From contig JABYQR010000384.1 in the NCBI GenBank assembly GCA_022592445.1, positions 1-40,989 of the forward strand: a DNA stretch of 40,989 nt, given 5' to 3'. Source of the DNA: Cytidiella melzeri. Lineage: Eukaryota > Basidiomycota > Agaricomycetes > Polyporales > Irpicaceae. The position numbers and the translations under genes were made by a program. The notes below the pieces were generated by a model. That model was not told the origin of the DNA. It ran no database searches and saw only the letters and a list, made by a program, of their open reading frames with translations. Below, piece after piece: positions 8,650 to 17,153 of this stretch. Every line of letters begins with the position of its first letter. Positions within the stretch are counted from its first letter, which is position 1.

Positions 8650-10579
8650 AGCCTTCTTGACACATGTTCAGTAGCAACGTAAAGGCAGTCTCTTGTGCTG
8701 GACCCCAGACAAACGGTACGTCCCTCTTAGTAAGGTCGTGTAGAGGCCGCGCGTGCTTTGAGAAGTCTTGGATCAAGCGTTGGTAGAAGTTGGCAAACCC
8801 TATGAACCCTCTAACTTCTTTGAGGTTCTTGGGTGTGGGCCATGTAGAAACTGCCTGGACTTTGACAGGGTCCATAGCTACTTCGCCGACGCGAATGATC
8901 AATCCGAGGTACTCGATCTCAGATTTCTCAAACTCGCACTTCTCCGGACGAAGATACAGATCATGTTGCTGAAGTTGCTCGAGGACTTCATGAACAACCT
9001 TGCGGTGCTCCGTCAGGTTGTTGCTCCAGATCAAGATGTCATCTAGATAGACAGCCACCTTGCCCTCAGCAACGAGGTCGGCAAAGATGGTGTCCATCAG
9101 AGCTTGGAAGGTAGCGGGTGAGTTCGTGAGACCGAAGAACATGACTTTAGGTTTGAAAAGTCCTTGGTTGGTAAGAAAAGCCGCTTTGTACTCATCTCCT
9201 TCTTTGATGCGGACATTGTGACATCCCCAACAAACATCAAATTTGGTGAAGATCTTTGCACCCTTGAGCTTGTTGATGATGTTGGTGGCAAGCGGTAGAG
9301 GGTAGCGGTTCTTCACAGTCATGTTGTTGAGTTTACGATAGTCCTGAATAAGTCGGAGTTTGTTATCCTTCTTTTTGATGAAGAAGACTGGAGAAGCCAT
9401 TGGAGACTTAGAAGGCGTGATGTAACCTTTCGCTAGGTTCTCCTGAATGAACTTGTCAAGCTCAGCTTGTTCATTCAGGGGCATAGGGTAAACTTTTGAT
9501 TTGATGGTCTCAGGAGTGTCTGGTTTGAGATCAATCGAATGGTCCCAGGGCTGATGCTGGGGTAGCCGATTAGACTCTTCCTCAGAGAATACTTTAGCGT
9601 GTCTGTGGTATTCTGATGGAACGATGTCTTCGAAGGAGCGCTGAGCTTTAGCTTTGTTTGCTTTGGCAGCAAGCTTAGTAGAGTAGGTGAAGCCAGCCAT
9701 ACACCAGACTTCGTCAGTGGTGTCTTGGATAATCCCGGCTTTCACCCACTGTCTACGTTCTTTGCGGTTACCGTCAACTTTCTGGAAAGGTTCATCAGGA
9801 GATTCTTCCAAGCCGCTCGGAATCGGAATAGTCATTTCTCCTTTTTCCCAGTTAACAGTAGGGTTTACGCGCTTGAGCCCTGGTAGCCCAAGAATGACGT
9901 CTTTTGGACCTAAGTCCGTGACAAGAAACTCCGCCTTTTCCGTGTGATCTCCAACTGTGAGTGTAAGGTGAACGAAATGCGTTAATCTGCCAGCTTTATT
10001 CTTAGTTCCATCAATGTTATGCAATGAGATGACCCTTTCGAGCGGGTGCTGAATAATCTTATGCTTTTTGACGAACTGGTGACTGATGAATAAAGCTGTA
10101 GCTCCTGAATTGATCATAGCAGGAACACAAATGCTTCTATTCAGACCTTTAACTAGTACATGTACACGGAAATGAGATGATAACCGATCTAGCGACGATA
10201 TAGTACATGAGGAGATAGTAGACAAAGGGCATGGAGTAGACGTTGTACACGAAGAAGACGAGGCAGAAGACGAGGAAGACAACAAAGGAGACAGGGACAG
10301 GGTATTGGGGGGACTCGCAGCTGCGGCTGTGTCACGAGTCCTTTTAAAAAAAACTGCATTGATTTTGGCTGCCATCTCATCCATTTGCTTCTTTTGGATG
10401 TCAAGCATGTCCTTGAGTGCCGCAATCTTAGCATCCTTGTCATTGGATGTGTCTTGCTTCGCCGGGGTAGTAGTCGACAAGGTCGACGAGGTAGCAGCGA
10501 CTTTTTGTCCCTTAGGGACACCTTGAAGCCGTTTCAGGCAAACACCCCCCAGTGACCGGTACCACCGCAGTGGTTGCAA
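8650..10579 (-). pseudogene. Gypsy Pol fragment: protease and reverse transcriptase
   Basis: One frame is open from 10579 to 8363, but only down to about 8650 is it retroelement. A Lys/Met-rich start (KIAALKDMLDIQKKQMDEM) is followed by a retropepsin-like domain. Its active site reads MINSGATALFI, where gypsy elements have DSGA, so the catalytic Asp is replaced by Asn. RT follows with PMASPVFFIKKKD, LRLIQDYRKLN, KIFTKFDV, the intact catalytic box VYLDDILIWS, and KCEFEKSEIEYLG. The RT looks intact through the thumb (VRGFIGFANFYQRLI) and then ends at the truncation. Its 5' end overlaps gag in another frame. Confidence 0.9.
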
Positions 10580-11583
10580 ACCGGGTCATCAGGGTGCTTC
10601 GAGTCCCTCTTCTTGTGGCTCTCGGACCCACAAACCAAGCAGCGCTTGCTCATCTCCTTCTTCCATTTCTGGAAGATCTCCTGCTTGCCCAGACCCGCAA
10701 AGAGCGAGTCGAACGAGGCGGAGAAGCGGGACGCGTCGATCTCCATTGCATTGGGATTGCGGAACGCTTGCTGTTGGGACTTGCCATGTCCCGAGGAACT
10801 GTCCACCATGACCTTGCCCGTGCTGTTTCGCAAGTCGGCGAGCTGAGCGTCGACTGCCTTGCACTGGTCCTTAAGAGCGTTGTAGGTAGCAGCGCGGGTT
10901 TGAAAGTACGAGACACGTTGCAAGTACTCAGTGCTCAAGCTCGACTTGAGATGATCGAAGAGGTCCTGCTGGCTCCAGCCAGTGCGAGGGGCCCAGGTCT
11001 CAAACTCGGAGATGTGGGTGGCGAAGGTCTTATTGCCTTGCTTCATGTTGGCTATTTTTGTCTTAGCCTCCATGACAGCATCTATAGGGTCAAATTTGGC
11101 TTTGAAAGCCTCGATAAATGTATCCCAGCTGTTGCCAAAAGCTGGTTTACTACTGGCCAGCTCCTCAATATGAGTGCGAGCCCAATCGGCAGCGTCGTCC
11201 TGCATGAAGGACAGGGCGCTGGTGATGAGTTTGTGAGGATAGAAGATCCTCGCACCATTGTTGTCCACCCGGACCTGGCCTTGTGCGTCCTGCTGGAAAA
11301 ACGCCTTGCCCTGGTTCTGGGCCCAGACAATGAAAGCATGCCGGAAAAGCCTTGCTTCCGACAACATCTTTCCCTTAAAAGAGACCGGCTTCTCAACAAT
11401 ACTCCGTTCTCTGGACGTGTGCGTTGCTGCGGCGATGGCTGGTGCCTGAGCCGCTGTCAAGGCAGCCACCTGATTGGTGAGATCCACCATTCTTTGCGTC
11501 AGGATGCCGAACATGTTTAGGATATCCTGAACGCTCAGGTTGGCAGCTGGGGCGGCCTCGGGAGCAGCGTTCTGTTGGTCCAT
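10534..11583 (-). CDS. gag: Gypsy Gag
   Basis: This 349-codon frame starts at ATG 11583 with a Gln/Ala-rich N-terminus. It contains a retrotrans_gag-type capsid (VSFKGKMLSEARLFRHAFIV, then DDAADWARTHIEEL, WDTFIEAFKAKFDPID and HLKSSLSTEYLQRV). It ends in a Cys/His region with CLVCGSESHKKR and a second knuckle CNHCGGTGHWG. The stop comes right after the second knuckle, while the pol frame supplies the Cys-containing continuation GVCLKRLQG. Pol is therefore reached by a shift at the G-rich string near 10550, either a decay indel or a frameshift site. Role: virus-like particle shell and RNA packaging. Confidence 0.85.
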   Translation of the reverse strand: MDQQNAAPEAAPAANLSVQDILNMFGILTQRMVDLTNQVAALTAAQAPAIAAATHTSRERSIVEKPVSFKGKMLSEARLFRHAFIVWAQNQGKAFFQQDAQGQVRVDNNGARIFYPHKLITSALSFMQDDAADWARTHIEELASSKPAFGNSWDTFIEAFKAKFDPIDAVMEAKTKIANMKQGNKTFATHISEFETWAPRTGWSQQDLFDHLKSSLSTEYLQRVSYFQTRAATYNALKDQCKAVDAQLADLRNSTGKVMVDSSSGHGKSQQQAFRNPNAMEIDASRFSASFDSLFAGLGKQEIFQKWKKEMSKRCLVCGSESHKKRDSKHPDDPVCNHCGGTGHWGVFA

Positions 11584-12000
11584 GTCTTCCTTGGTGATAA
11601 GACGACGGTTTTCTTCGGAAGGCGGTTGATAGGTCTCGGTGTAATACTCGTGTTTGATGGCTTCAGTGGGGTCTAACTGATTTAATCAATTAGGGCACGG
11701 TTGGTTTTCACACTTGTAGATTGATCCTTTGTTGGCTCAAAAGTAATCGTCTGTGACTATTATAGGATCGAAGAATGGATACAATTATCGCAAATCAAAC
11801 GTTCTGAAGACGTGGTGGGCAAAACTTCTGGACTATCTAGATCCACTCGAGTAGCTATTGTTATTAACTATGTTAAGTTGCGCAAGAACTTTGCTATAGT
11901 TCTTGCGAAGCTGCTTAAACGAAACTGTCCCAATTGCTTTGCAACCCCAGTCTAGGAGTTGCTACTCGCGGTCGGCTGTGACGGGTGCGAGCTCGTCAAG
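11584..12000 (-). other. Gypsy inter-ORF leader
   Basis: About 420 bp lie between the leader ORF and gag, with no open frame of note on the element strand. The stretch contains a perfect hairpin at 11881-11907. Confidence 0.55.
11881..11907. other. Perfect 10-bp hairpin in the gypsy leader
   Basis: Arms CGCAAGAACT and AGTTCTTGCG enclose a 7-nt loop (TTGCTAT). The hairpin lies between the stop of the upstream ORF (12001) and the gag start (11583). That position would suit an RNA packaging, dimerisation or translation signal, but the function is not shown by the sequence. Confidence 0.75.
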
Positions 12001-12564
12001 TCAGTTGAGGAAGCGATTGACCTTGTTGACGAGGTGGAGTAGCGCGCGACAATGGTCAGGGTCTGCGCAGTTGAGAAGTTCTTGTAGCTCTGTGAGAGCT
12101 TGTAGGCGGGTGCGAACCGCGGTGAGTTTCGGCCTGAAGATGCCGACGACGTCAACCGGTGATAGCTTCTTGAAGTCTATCAACGCTGGTTTGGGTGCAG
12201 CAGGAGCGGGAGTGGGCGGGGGAAGCTTGGCTAGCCGCTCAGCGAGAGTCGGCTTGTGAGTTTGTTGCTCAGCAAGAGTTCTAGCATGTTCCTTTGCTGC
12301 ATGTTCTCCGTAGGCTTGGGCAGAAGCGCGAAGTTGTCGATTCTCTTCGTAAGAGGGGACGGTGATGGTGATGCCTTTGACAGGCAGCTTCTTGGAGACA
12401 TATTTTGCAACAGTGACTAGGTCTTTGTCAGACCAACGATGAGGTTGACCGTTCTTACGCTTTTCAGCGAGAGTGTCAAGGAATGATGATGGAAGAGACC
12501 TCTTGAGCTGAGGCTCAGTTGTAGGGAGGTTCTTGGAAAAACGGGGGCACGTGTCCTTAGGCAC
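12001..12564 (-). CDS. Gypsy-associated leader ORF, unknown function
   Basis: This 187-codon frame starts at ATG 12564 (MPKDTCPRFSKNL) and stops at 12001. It has basic and Ala/Pro-rich segments (LAKLPPPTPAPAAPKPALID) and a C-terminal helical stretch rich in Leu and Arg (TAVRTRLQALTELQELLN). I do not recognise a catalytic domain. It lies upstream of gag on the same strand and is likely an extra ORF of this gypsy lineage or the remnant of an N-terminal gag extension. Confidence 0.6.
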   Translation of the reverse strand: MPKDTCPRFSKNLPTTEPQLKRSLPSSFLDTLAEKRKNGQPHRWSDKDLVTVAKYVSKKLPVKGITITVPSYEENRQLRASAQAYGEHAAKEHARTLAEQQTHKPTLAERLAKLPPPTPAPAAPKPALIDFKKLSPVDVVGIFRPKLTAVRTRLQALTELQELLNCADPDHCRALLHLVNKVNRFLN

Positions 12565-12569
12565 TAGAC

Positions 12570-13550
12570 AACACGCAGGGGGTAGAAACGGATGACGTAA
12601 GTGTAGCTCAACGGTATGAGAAGACCGGAGACGTACTCGTCAAACAGGAATAAACCTTTTTAAAAACGGTGGGAATGGGGGACCCAGGGTTTTCACAACG
12701 ATCTCGACCTAATGACACAGAGACAAGGCTCGACTTGACAAACAGGGACACGAAGTGGATGACGACGAAGTGGTGGTGGTAGGCGTGAAGCTCAATACTC
12801 TTACCAGCTATAAACCTTATGCAGATGTCTAGCCCAGTAAAGACCAAGTTAGTATTGATACTACTTGCTATGTAGTACAAGAGGGGTGTTGCTTACCTAG
12901 CCCAGTAAAGACCAAGAGGTCGAGATGGGGGGCTAGGAGCGTACATGCAGCTGTATATATAGACTTCAGGGACCTGCGCACAGACCATGTTAAGGGCAGG
13001 CTTTGCAAGAAGCCGTGTGAACAAAGAACAATAGAACTACCTAAAGGAGAACAATAGCTATTGTCTAGACCTTGCCAAGAACTCTACCCGTGAGAGAATC
13101 TATCTAAAAGGAGACCAACTATTGTGTTCCATTCCCACACCTGTGAGAACATCCTTCCATAAAGAGAACAATAGGGAAAGAACAATAAGGAGCCCATGTG
13201 AACGGTATCTATGACGACAAACCCTAGCTATGGGCTGAGCCATGTGCTTGTAGCCATGTGGTCTTACTTAAGCTAAGTCACATGCCAGTGTGACATAGTA
13301 GCAAGTAATGTGACCGTGTGGAGCGTCTAAGCCACGTGATACGGGCGCTTAATAGACGTGAAAAGGGAGTTTATGCAGAGAAGGTTGCAACTGGGTTGCA
13401 GCCCAGAGTTTTACAGATAAAAACATGAGGTAAATTGCGAAAATTAAGGGCTAGTCGGGCCATCCACGACATACGTGCTCTTTAACCTCACTCACAAACC
13501 CGCTGTGACGTATATGCTACGCGTCAATTGTAGATTGCGCCAATGATTGT
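12570..13550 (-). other. Non-coding 5' part of the gypsy element (LTR/leader region)
   Basis: No coding sequence is seen. A 20-bp direct repeat, CTAGCCCAGTAAAGACCAAG, occurs at 12829-12848 and 12897-12916. AGAGAACAATAG-like words recur four times between 13020 and 13190. A TATATATAG stretch lies at 12954-12962. The region is in the position of the 5' LTR, but with no second LTR in the window the borders cannot be set. Confidence 0.5.
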
Positions 13551-14041
13551 AAGCAGCCTTGAACTGTACACTGCTCCTGCCTCAAGAACTGATAGGAAGT
13601 CAGGGCATTGTTTTTTCAATGGTCATCATCCGAGTGTCAGTCGACCACACACAATGGGATAGCCTCAAGATCTCGACGCACCTTAACTTTGTCATGTCAA
13701 CAGCTCAAGGTCGGCCTCGGTCTCAGCATCGGCGTAGCGGACGACTCGACAAAGCTGCAGATGTAGCCCAACAAGATGGGATAAATGCGTTTTTGGAAGA
13801 TCTCGAGACTGGCGTTGGAGCAGTACGTGTTCCAGGGCTATGTCTGCACATGGGGATGGTGATGGATGACAGCGGGTTTGGCGAGTTGATAATGTCGGAA
13901 AAGTATCCGCTTCCGTCCATTCGCGTTCAAGGTTTTTAGTGCCGACTGCCTTCAACGACAACAGCAAGTACATTATGTGTCTAGTTCTTGTTCTCACGTC
14001 ATGTATATATATGTATGTACAGCATGCATGCGCATATAGAT

Positions 14042-14300
14042 CTGATTGTCATACGCGCGATATCGAGAATCCCGAGCGGAATGCATATGGAAGCACGAGA
14101 ACCGCAATATTAATATATATGGCGGCCACCTCTTGTTCCGCTTGAAGAATATATGACTTATAGGCCATTAATATCCGGTCTTTATTTTCACATAATCTTT
14201 ATACATTTCTCGTGCATATTTGATGAATATGCGAAGAATATGCAGCCTATTCAGCGCCTATTTCTCAATAATAGGAGAGGCTGATGTGCGGTGTCACTCT
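14042..14300 (+). repeat. MITE-like repeat, copy 2
   Basis: AT-rich and non-coding. It aligns with 16805-17040: both have a CCGAGC..GAATGC segment, a GAGAAC(C/T)GC block, GGCGGCCAC, CGGTCTTTAT and an end reading CAATAATA..GAGGCTGA(T/C)GTGC. Its final 35 bp are the inverted form of the start of 14510-14619, so 14042-14619 may be one element with inverted ends. Confidence 0.7.
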
Positions 14301-14509
14301 CCGCTACATTACATGAATTCAACCCCTCGACAACAAGCACATCTGTGAAAAATATAGAACCTAGGAGCTGTAGCCAAGGACACATTCTACTTATCAAGTC
14401 AAGGAACATGATCTCGCTATCCTGAACAACTTGGCACTCATTCTCCACACCAGCGCAAATTTCAGCTGTATTAGATAATTTCTGATAACTATCTAACAAT
14501 ACCAAATGT
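14301..14509. other. Segment between inverted repeat copies
   Basis: About 210 bp lie between the two inverted repeat pieces. A short minus-strand open frame is present, but I see no known domain; it may be the inner part of a non-autonomous element. Confidence 0.45.
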
Positions 14510-14619
14510 CACCGCACATCAGGCTCCATTATTATTGAAAAATAGTTGTTAAATATCTTGAATATTATTTACCTATTGTGCGAATATCCTTGGTGCCCAA
14601 TATTAGTGAGATATTCTGT
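14510..14619. repeat. MITE-like repeat, copy 3
   Basis: Near-identical direct copy of 7150-7258, with its start inverted relative to the end of 14042-14300. Confidence 0.8.
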
Positions 14620-15059
14620 AAGGAAATGTGCAGGATGCTCGGCTCAATTAAAATGTAATATCCATAAGCTCCTATAACCATAATCCAGAGCCGCAAGGAG
14701 TGCCCATCGGCATTCTCCCTGCGACCATGACTTTGACAAACACGTCATCACTCCACACACCGCACCACAGAAACTTATCAGAAACCGAGGCCCGCTCTTC
14801 CCCAAGTACTAGTGCGCCTGTCCTTTGTTCTTTCTCTGATGTCTCAGCACTCCCTCCCTCTTGTTGTCGTGTCTCACCCTGTGTTGCTCCGTCGCTGATG
14901 GAGTTATGCCTAGAATGAACCATCAAGGGGTTGTTGCAAGAGAACTTGTCGATTTGCTCACCAAGGTCTATCCACTTCCTACCTGCTTTGCATGGTATCA
15001 CTGTGGCCATTGTGCAACCCTATCTGCAAGCGCAAAAGTAAGCACTGGTGTCACATACC
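14620..15059. other. Upstream region of the Obg pseudogene
   Basis: Open frames exist on both strands (14700-14918 plus, 14672-15010 minus) but overlap each other and carry no domain I know. Missing N-terminal exons of the GTPase gene would be expected here, yet the Gly-rich start of the Obg fold is not recognisable. Confidence 0.45.
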
Positions 15060-16050
15060 TGTATTCACGCAGACATGTCAAGCAGTAGCATAATGCACGG
15101 GCACGGAACGTGGCAGAACGGGAAGAACGGCGCACCGACGATCATAGGGTCCCTCTCGGCACAATTGCGTGTCAACTCCCCGCGGATGACCCGCGGCGCG
15201 CAAAAGACGAGTTCGAGGCGGAGGAGGAGGGGATGGAGGGGATGGATGTGGAAGAGAAACGCAAAAAGTTGAGGGCAATGCGATGGATGCATTATCCCGA
15301 CTACGAAGACAAGAACGTGGAGAGGGACGCGTTCAAGGGGGCAGAGAGGCAAATGTACAAGGAGGAGAGGGAGAGGAGGTTGGTGAGAAGGATGCGCGCG
15401 AGGAATTTGATCACGTTGGATTTGGACAGGGTGGAGGAGACGGCGGAGGCGAGGGACCCGAATGCCTGGAAAGGGGAAAAAGGAGAGTATGGGCACTTGT
15501 TGGCGAGGGGCGGGGTGGGAGGCTACGGGAACCCGCATTTCCTGGGTCCAGACAATCGCTCGCCCAAGTTTACAACGAGGGGGACGGAGGGGGAGAGGAT
15601 CAGCTTGTCGTTGGAGCTCAAGCTGCTCGCAGACGTTGGGCTGGTCGGAATGCCGAATGCCGGTAAGAGCATGCTGTTGAAGGCAATCACGGGTGGTAGA
15701 GCCAGGACGGAGGTCGCTGGGTACGCGTTCACGACCTTGAACCCAATCGTGGGTGTTGTGCGTGTTCGTGACGACTGAACGTGTGAAGGATGGGACGAAG
15801 GCAGGGTCATCAACGGAACACGGGAAGAGGACTCCGAGATCGGGAAAAGCTCGAGGCAGGCGAGTTTGCGGATGCGCTCACGAGGAACCACAAGGTGGCT
15901 CGCGAGACTGACTGGAGGTACAAGCAGTCAGACGCGACGTTTGAGGATCTCAGGTTCACCGTTGCTGACAATCCTGGACTCATCTCTCAAGCTTGACAAC
16001 GTCAGAGGAAGGGGGACGCGCAGTGGCGGTAGTGGGCTCGGGAGGTAGGC
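15060..16050 (+). pseudogene. MTG2: Mitochondrial Obg/MTG2-type GTPase, broken
   Basis: Obg-family GTPases of mitochondria act in large ribosomal subunit assembly. Here the Obg-fold signature RVPLGTI, the [13 protein letters not shown] stretch, the P-loop GMPNAGKS (G1), the G2/switch-I area [14 protein letters not shown] and the G3 motif DNPGLI are clear. G4 (NKxD) and the C-terminus are absent. Lesions in order: a frameshift near 15147 ([10 protein letters not shown] in one frame, VPLGTI in the next), TGA at 15776-15778 inside switch-adjacent sequence, a frameshift near 15838, and a further break near 15994, after which SDNV-like residues appear in a new frame. With four lesions and a missing 3' half the copy is dead; a functional paralogue elsewhere is expected because the gene is usually needed for respiration. 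Confidence 0.85.
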
Positions 16051-16200
16051 TGCTGCGGAGCGTGCCCGTCTCTGGTTGCCTCGACATGTAGAGTGCGTAC
16101 GCGGAGGTTGTGTAGAGAATGGCTGGCACGATGCAGGTCGCGACCAAGGTGTGTGTCTTGCTGCCCCGGGTCTTCAAAGCTTACAACTTTTCGAATGCAG
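15980..16200 (-). CDS. Possible small single-pass membrane protein, last exon
   Basis: A minus-strand frame has a plausible membrane helix (LVATCIVPAILYTTSAYALY) followed by a Pro/Thr-rich tail and a stop at 15980. A splice acceptor (TTGTAAG) lies just upstream at about 16180-16190. No start codon or upstream exon is convincing, and I do not recognise the protein. It overlaps the decayed end of the Obg pseudogene tail-to-tail and may be spurious. Confidence 0.25.
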
Positions 16201-16511
16201 GTATATTGATGGATCCGGAAGCCGTCAATTGCAAGTCTCGATATCAACCGGCACGCAAATCCTGCTCGTGCAGCGTTCATGTACGTCGACGGAGCTTGGA
16301 ATTTCAGCTGAACTCACGCAAATCCTGCCTGCACGACAGCGACATCGACATTGACCGAACTTCGAACTATTTTGCCAACCACATGGCGCTACGCGTGCAT
16401 TGTGTACAACGACAGGAGGTCAATTATGAGCGTAATTCTCGTACACACATCATGTATCCGTATACGTACAGTCTGCACACATATATGGAAGTACTGTCAA
16501 CTGCCATGAGA
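16201..16511. other. Intergenic, nothing recognised
   Basis: Open frames are short and lack domain signals; no repeat could be matched to other parts of the window. Confidence 0.5.
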
Positions 16512-16606
16512 ATGCTGTTGAGCTGTGTCAAAGCATGTGCTGAGCTGTGTCGAAGCACATGCTGAGCTGTGTCGGAAACCGCATGTTACGCTGTGTCGAA
16601 ACGCGA
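16512..16606. repeat. Tandem repeat of about 24 bp, four units
   Basis: Four imperfect units share a GCTGTGTC core (for example ATGCTGAGCTGTGTCGGAAA), starting near 16512, 16534, 16559 and 16583. The last unit is the most diverged. The array is not coding in any convincing frame. Confidence 0.8.
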
Positions 16607-16804
16607 TGGAAAGCTGACTAGCGCTCACGCGCTCTGTATTTACATTTGTTTGTACGCTTGTAGTAGTAGATAAAACCTCACGTCTGCGAGGCAATCCATA
16701 CGTCTTTTACTCTCACTACTCGCCCCCAAAGCCTACACCTAACCCTACCAACCAACAACAGGTAAGTGTCCCTTTCCCCTGCCTCTGTCGGGCTAGTGTC
16801 GCGG

Positions 16805-17040
16805 TTGGCGATACTGGCTCGACAAATGCCGAGCTGAATGCGAGCGCGAGAACTGCGATATAGGGCGGCGGCCACTGGTCATGAACTTAAAATATACGAG
16901 CAATATGACAATGATATGCGGTCTTTATAAGCATATATCATTGTCATGTTCTTCGGGCGCATGTAAAGAATATGTGAACAATATCTCATATATTCAGCGC
17001 CTATCTTTCAATAATAATAGAGGCTGACGTGCAGTGTGTA
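16805..17040 (+). repeat. MITE-like repeat, copy 4
   Basis: Diverged copy of 14042-14300 in the same orientation. Within it ATATGACAATGATATGC and GCATATATCATTGTCAT form an imperfect inverted repeat (about 16903-16948). It ends near the point where the sequence reads GAGGCTGACGTGCAGTG. A GTGAACTGGGCCTACC block at 17095-17110 is the inverted counterpart of 7132-7149. Confidence 0.7.
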
Positions 17041-17153
17041 GGTTGCCGACCTTTGCTGAAAGTGGTTGTCACACTGTGACAGAGGTAGCGGGGCGTGAAC
17101 TGGGCCTACCTTACGAGCATAGTCATCCGTAACGAGCCCTGTGAGTCTGTCAG

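Larger units (their letters stand above)
8640..13550 (-). mobile_element. Truncated Ty3/gypsy retrotransposon inside an intron
   Basis: On the minus strand the order is leader ORF (12001-12564), gag (10534-11583), then protease and reverse transcriptase (to about 8650). RNase H, integrase and the 3' LTR are missing: the RT frame stops being gypsy-like after the ETAFTLLLNMC stretch and runs into antisense host exon. The host-gene donor site is at 8620 and its acceptor at 13556, so the element lies entirely in that intron. The exact ends are uncertain. The 12.6-13.5-kb part is non-coding and may be the 5' LTR and leader; a TGTCG start on the minus strand near 13471 is one candidate end. The loss of the 3' half points to a deletion after insertion. 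Confidence 0.85.
7615..13939 (+). pseudogene. Multi-pass membrane protein gene split by a Ty3/gypsy element
   Basis: Seven exons can be assigned from splice sites and phase: 7615-7684, 7733-7851, 7905-8063, 8114-8193, 8252-8380, 8449-8619 and 13557-13939. The product resembles the seven-helix membrane proteins of unknown function typical of Agaricomycetes. Its family-like stretches are LIGTFIEILIYGIYLVVF, MFVVWGRN, FYAVMLVVNLICTG and GIVFSMVIIRVS. The start codon 7615 gives the usual short lead before helix 1. Intron 3 (8064-8113) uses a GC-AG donor (GCAAGT). Intron 6 (8620-13556) contains a whole retroelement fragment yet keeps phase 1 on both sides. Two lesions are visible: TGA at 8120-8122 where the family has Arg before MFVVWGR, and one extra T in the run at 8151-8155. 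Summed exons give 1,111 nt, that is 3x370+1, in line with a single-base insertion. Part of the last helix region also seems short. The gene is probably dead. Confidence 0.75.

Noticed and set aside
8363..8650. C-terminal 90 or so codons of the gypsy pol frame
   Set aside because: They are antisense to exons and introns of the membrane gene and show no RNase H motifs; the true element ends near 8640-8660.
10552..11520. Long plus-strand open frame of 322 codons opposite gag
   Set aside because: It is the antisense shadow of the gypsy gag frame, which has a clear capsid and zinc knuckles; the plus-strand protein has no domain.
12600..12640. GTAGCTCAACGGTATGAG resembling a tRNA D-arm
   Set aside because: No matching acceptor stem, anticodon arm or T-arm follows; not a tRNA gene.
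12608..12880. Minus-strand frame of 90 codons in the gypsy 5' region
   Set aside because: It overlaps the probable LTR/leader and a duplicated 20-bp non-coding word; no domain seen.
14672..15010. Minus-strand frame upstream of the Obg pseudogene
   Set aside because: No domain, and a plus-strand frame of similar length covers the same bases; I could not link either to the GTPase.
16119..16565. Plus-strand frame of 148 codons after the Obg pseudogene
   Set aside because: Biased Cys/Arg/Ser composition, runs into the tandem repeat and has no domain.
16512..16606. Tandem repeat considered as a CRISPR array
   Set aside because: Eukaryotic context, units are contiguous without unique spacers, and no cas genes.
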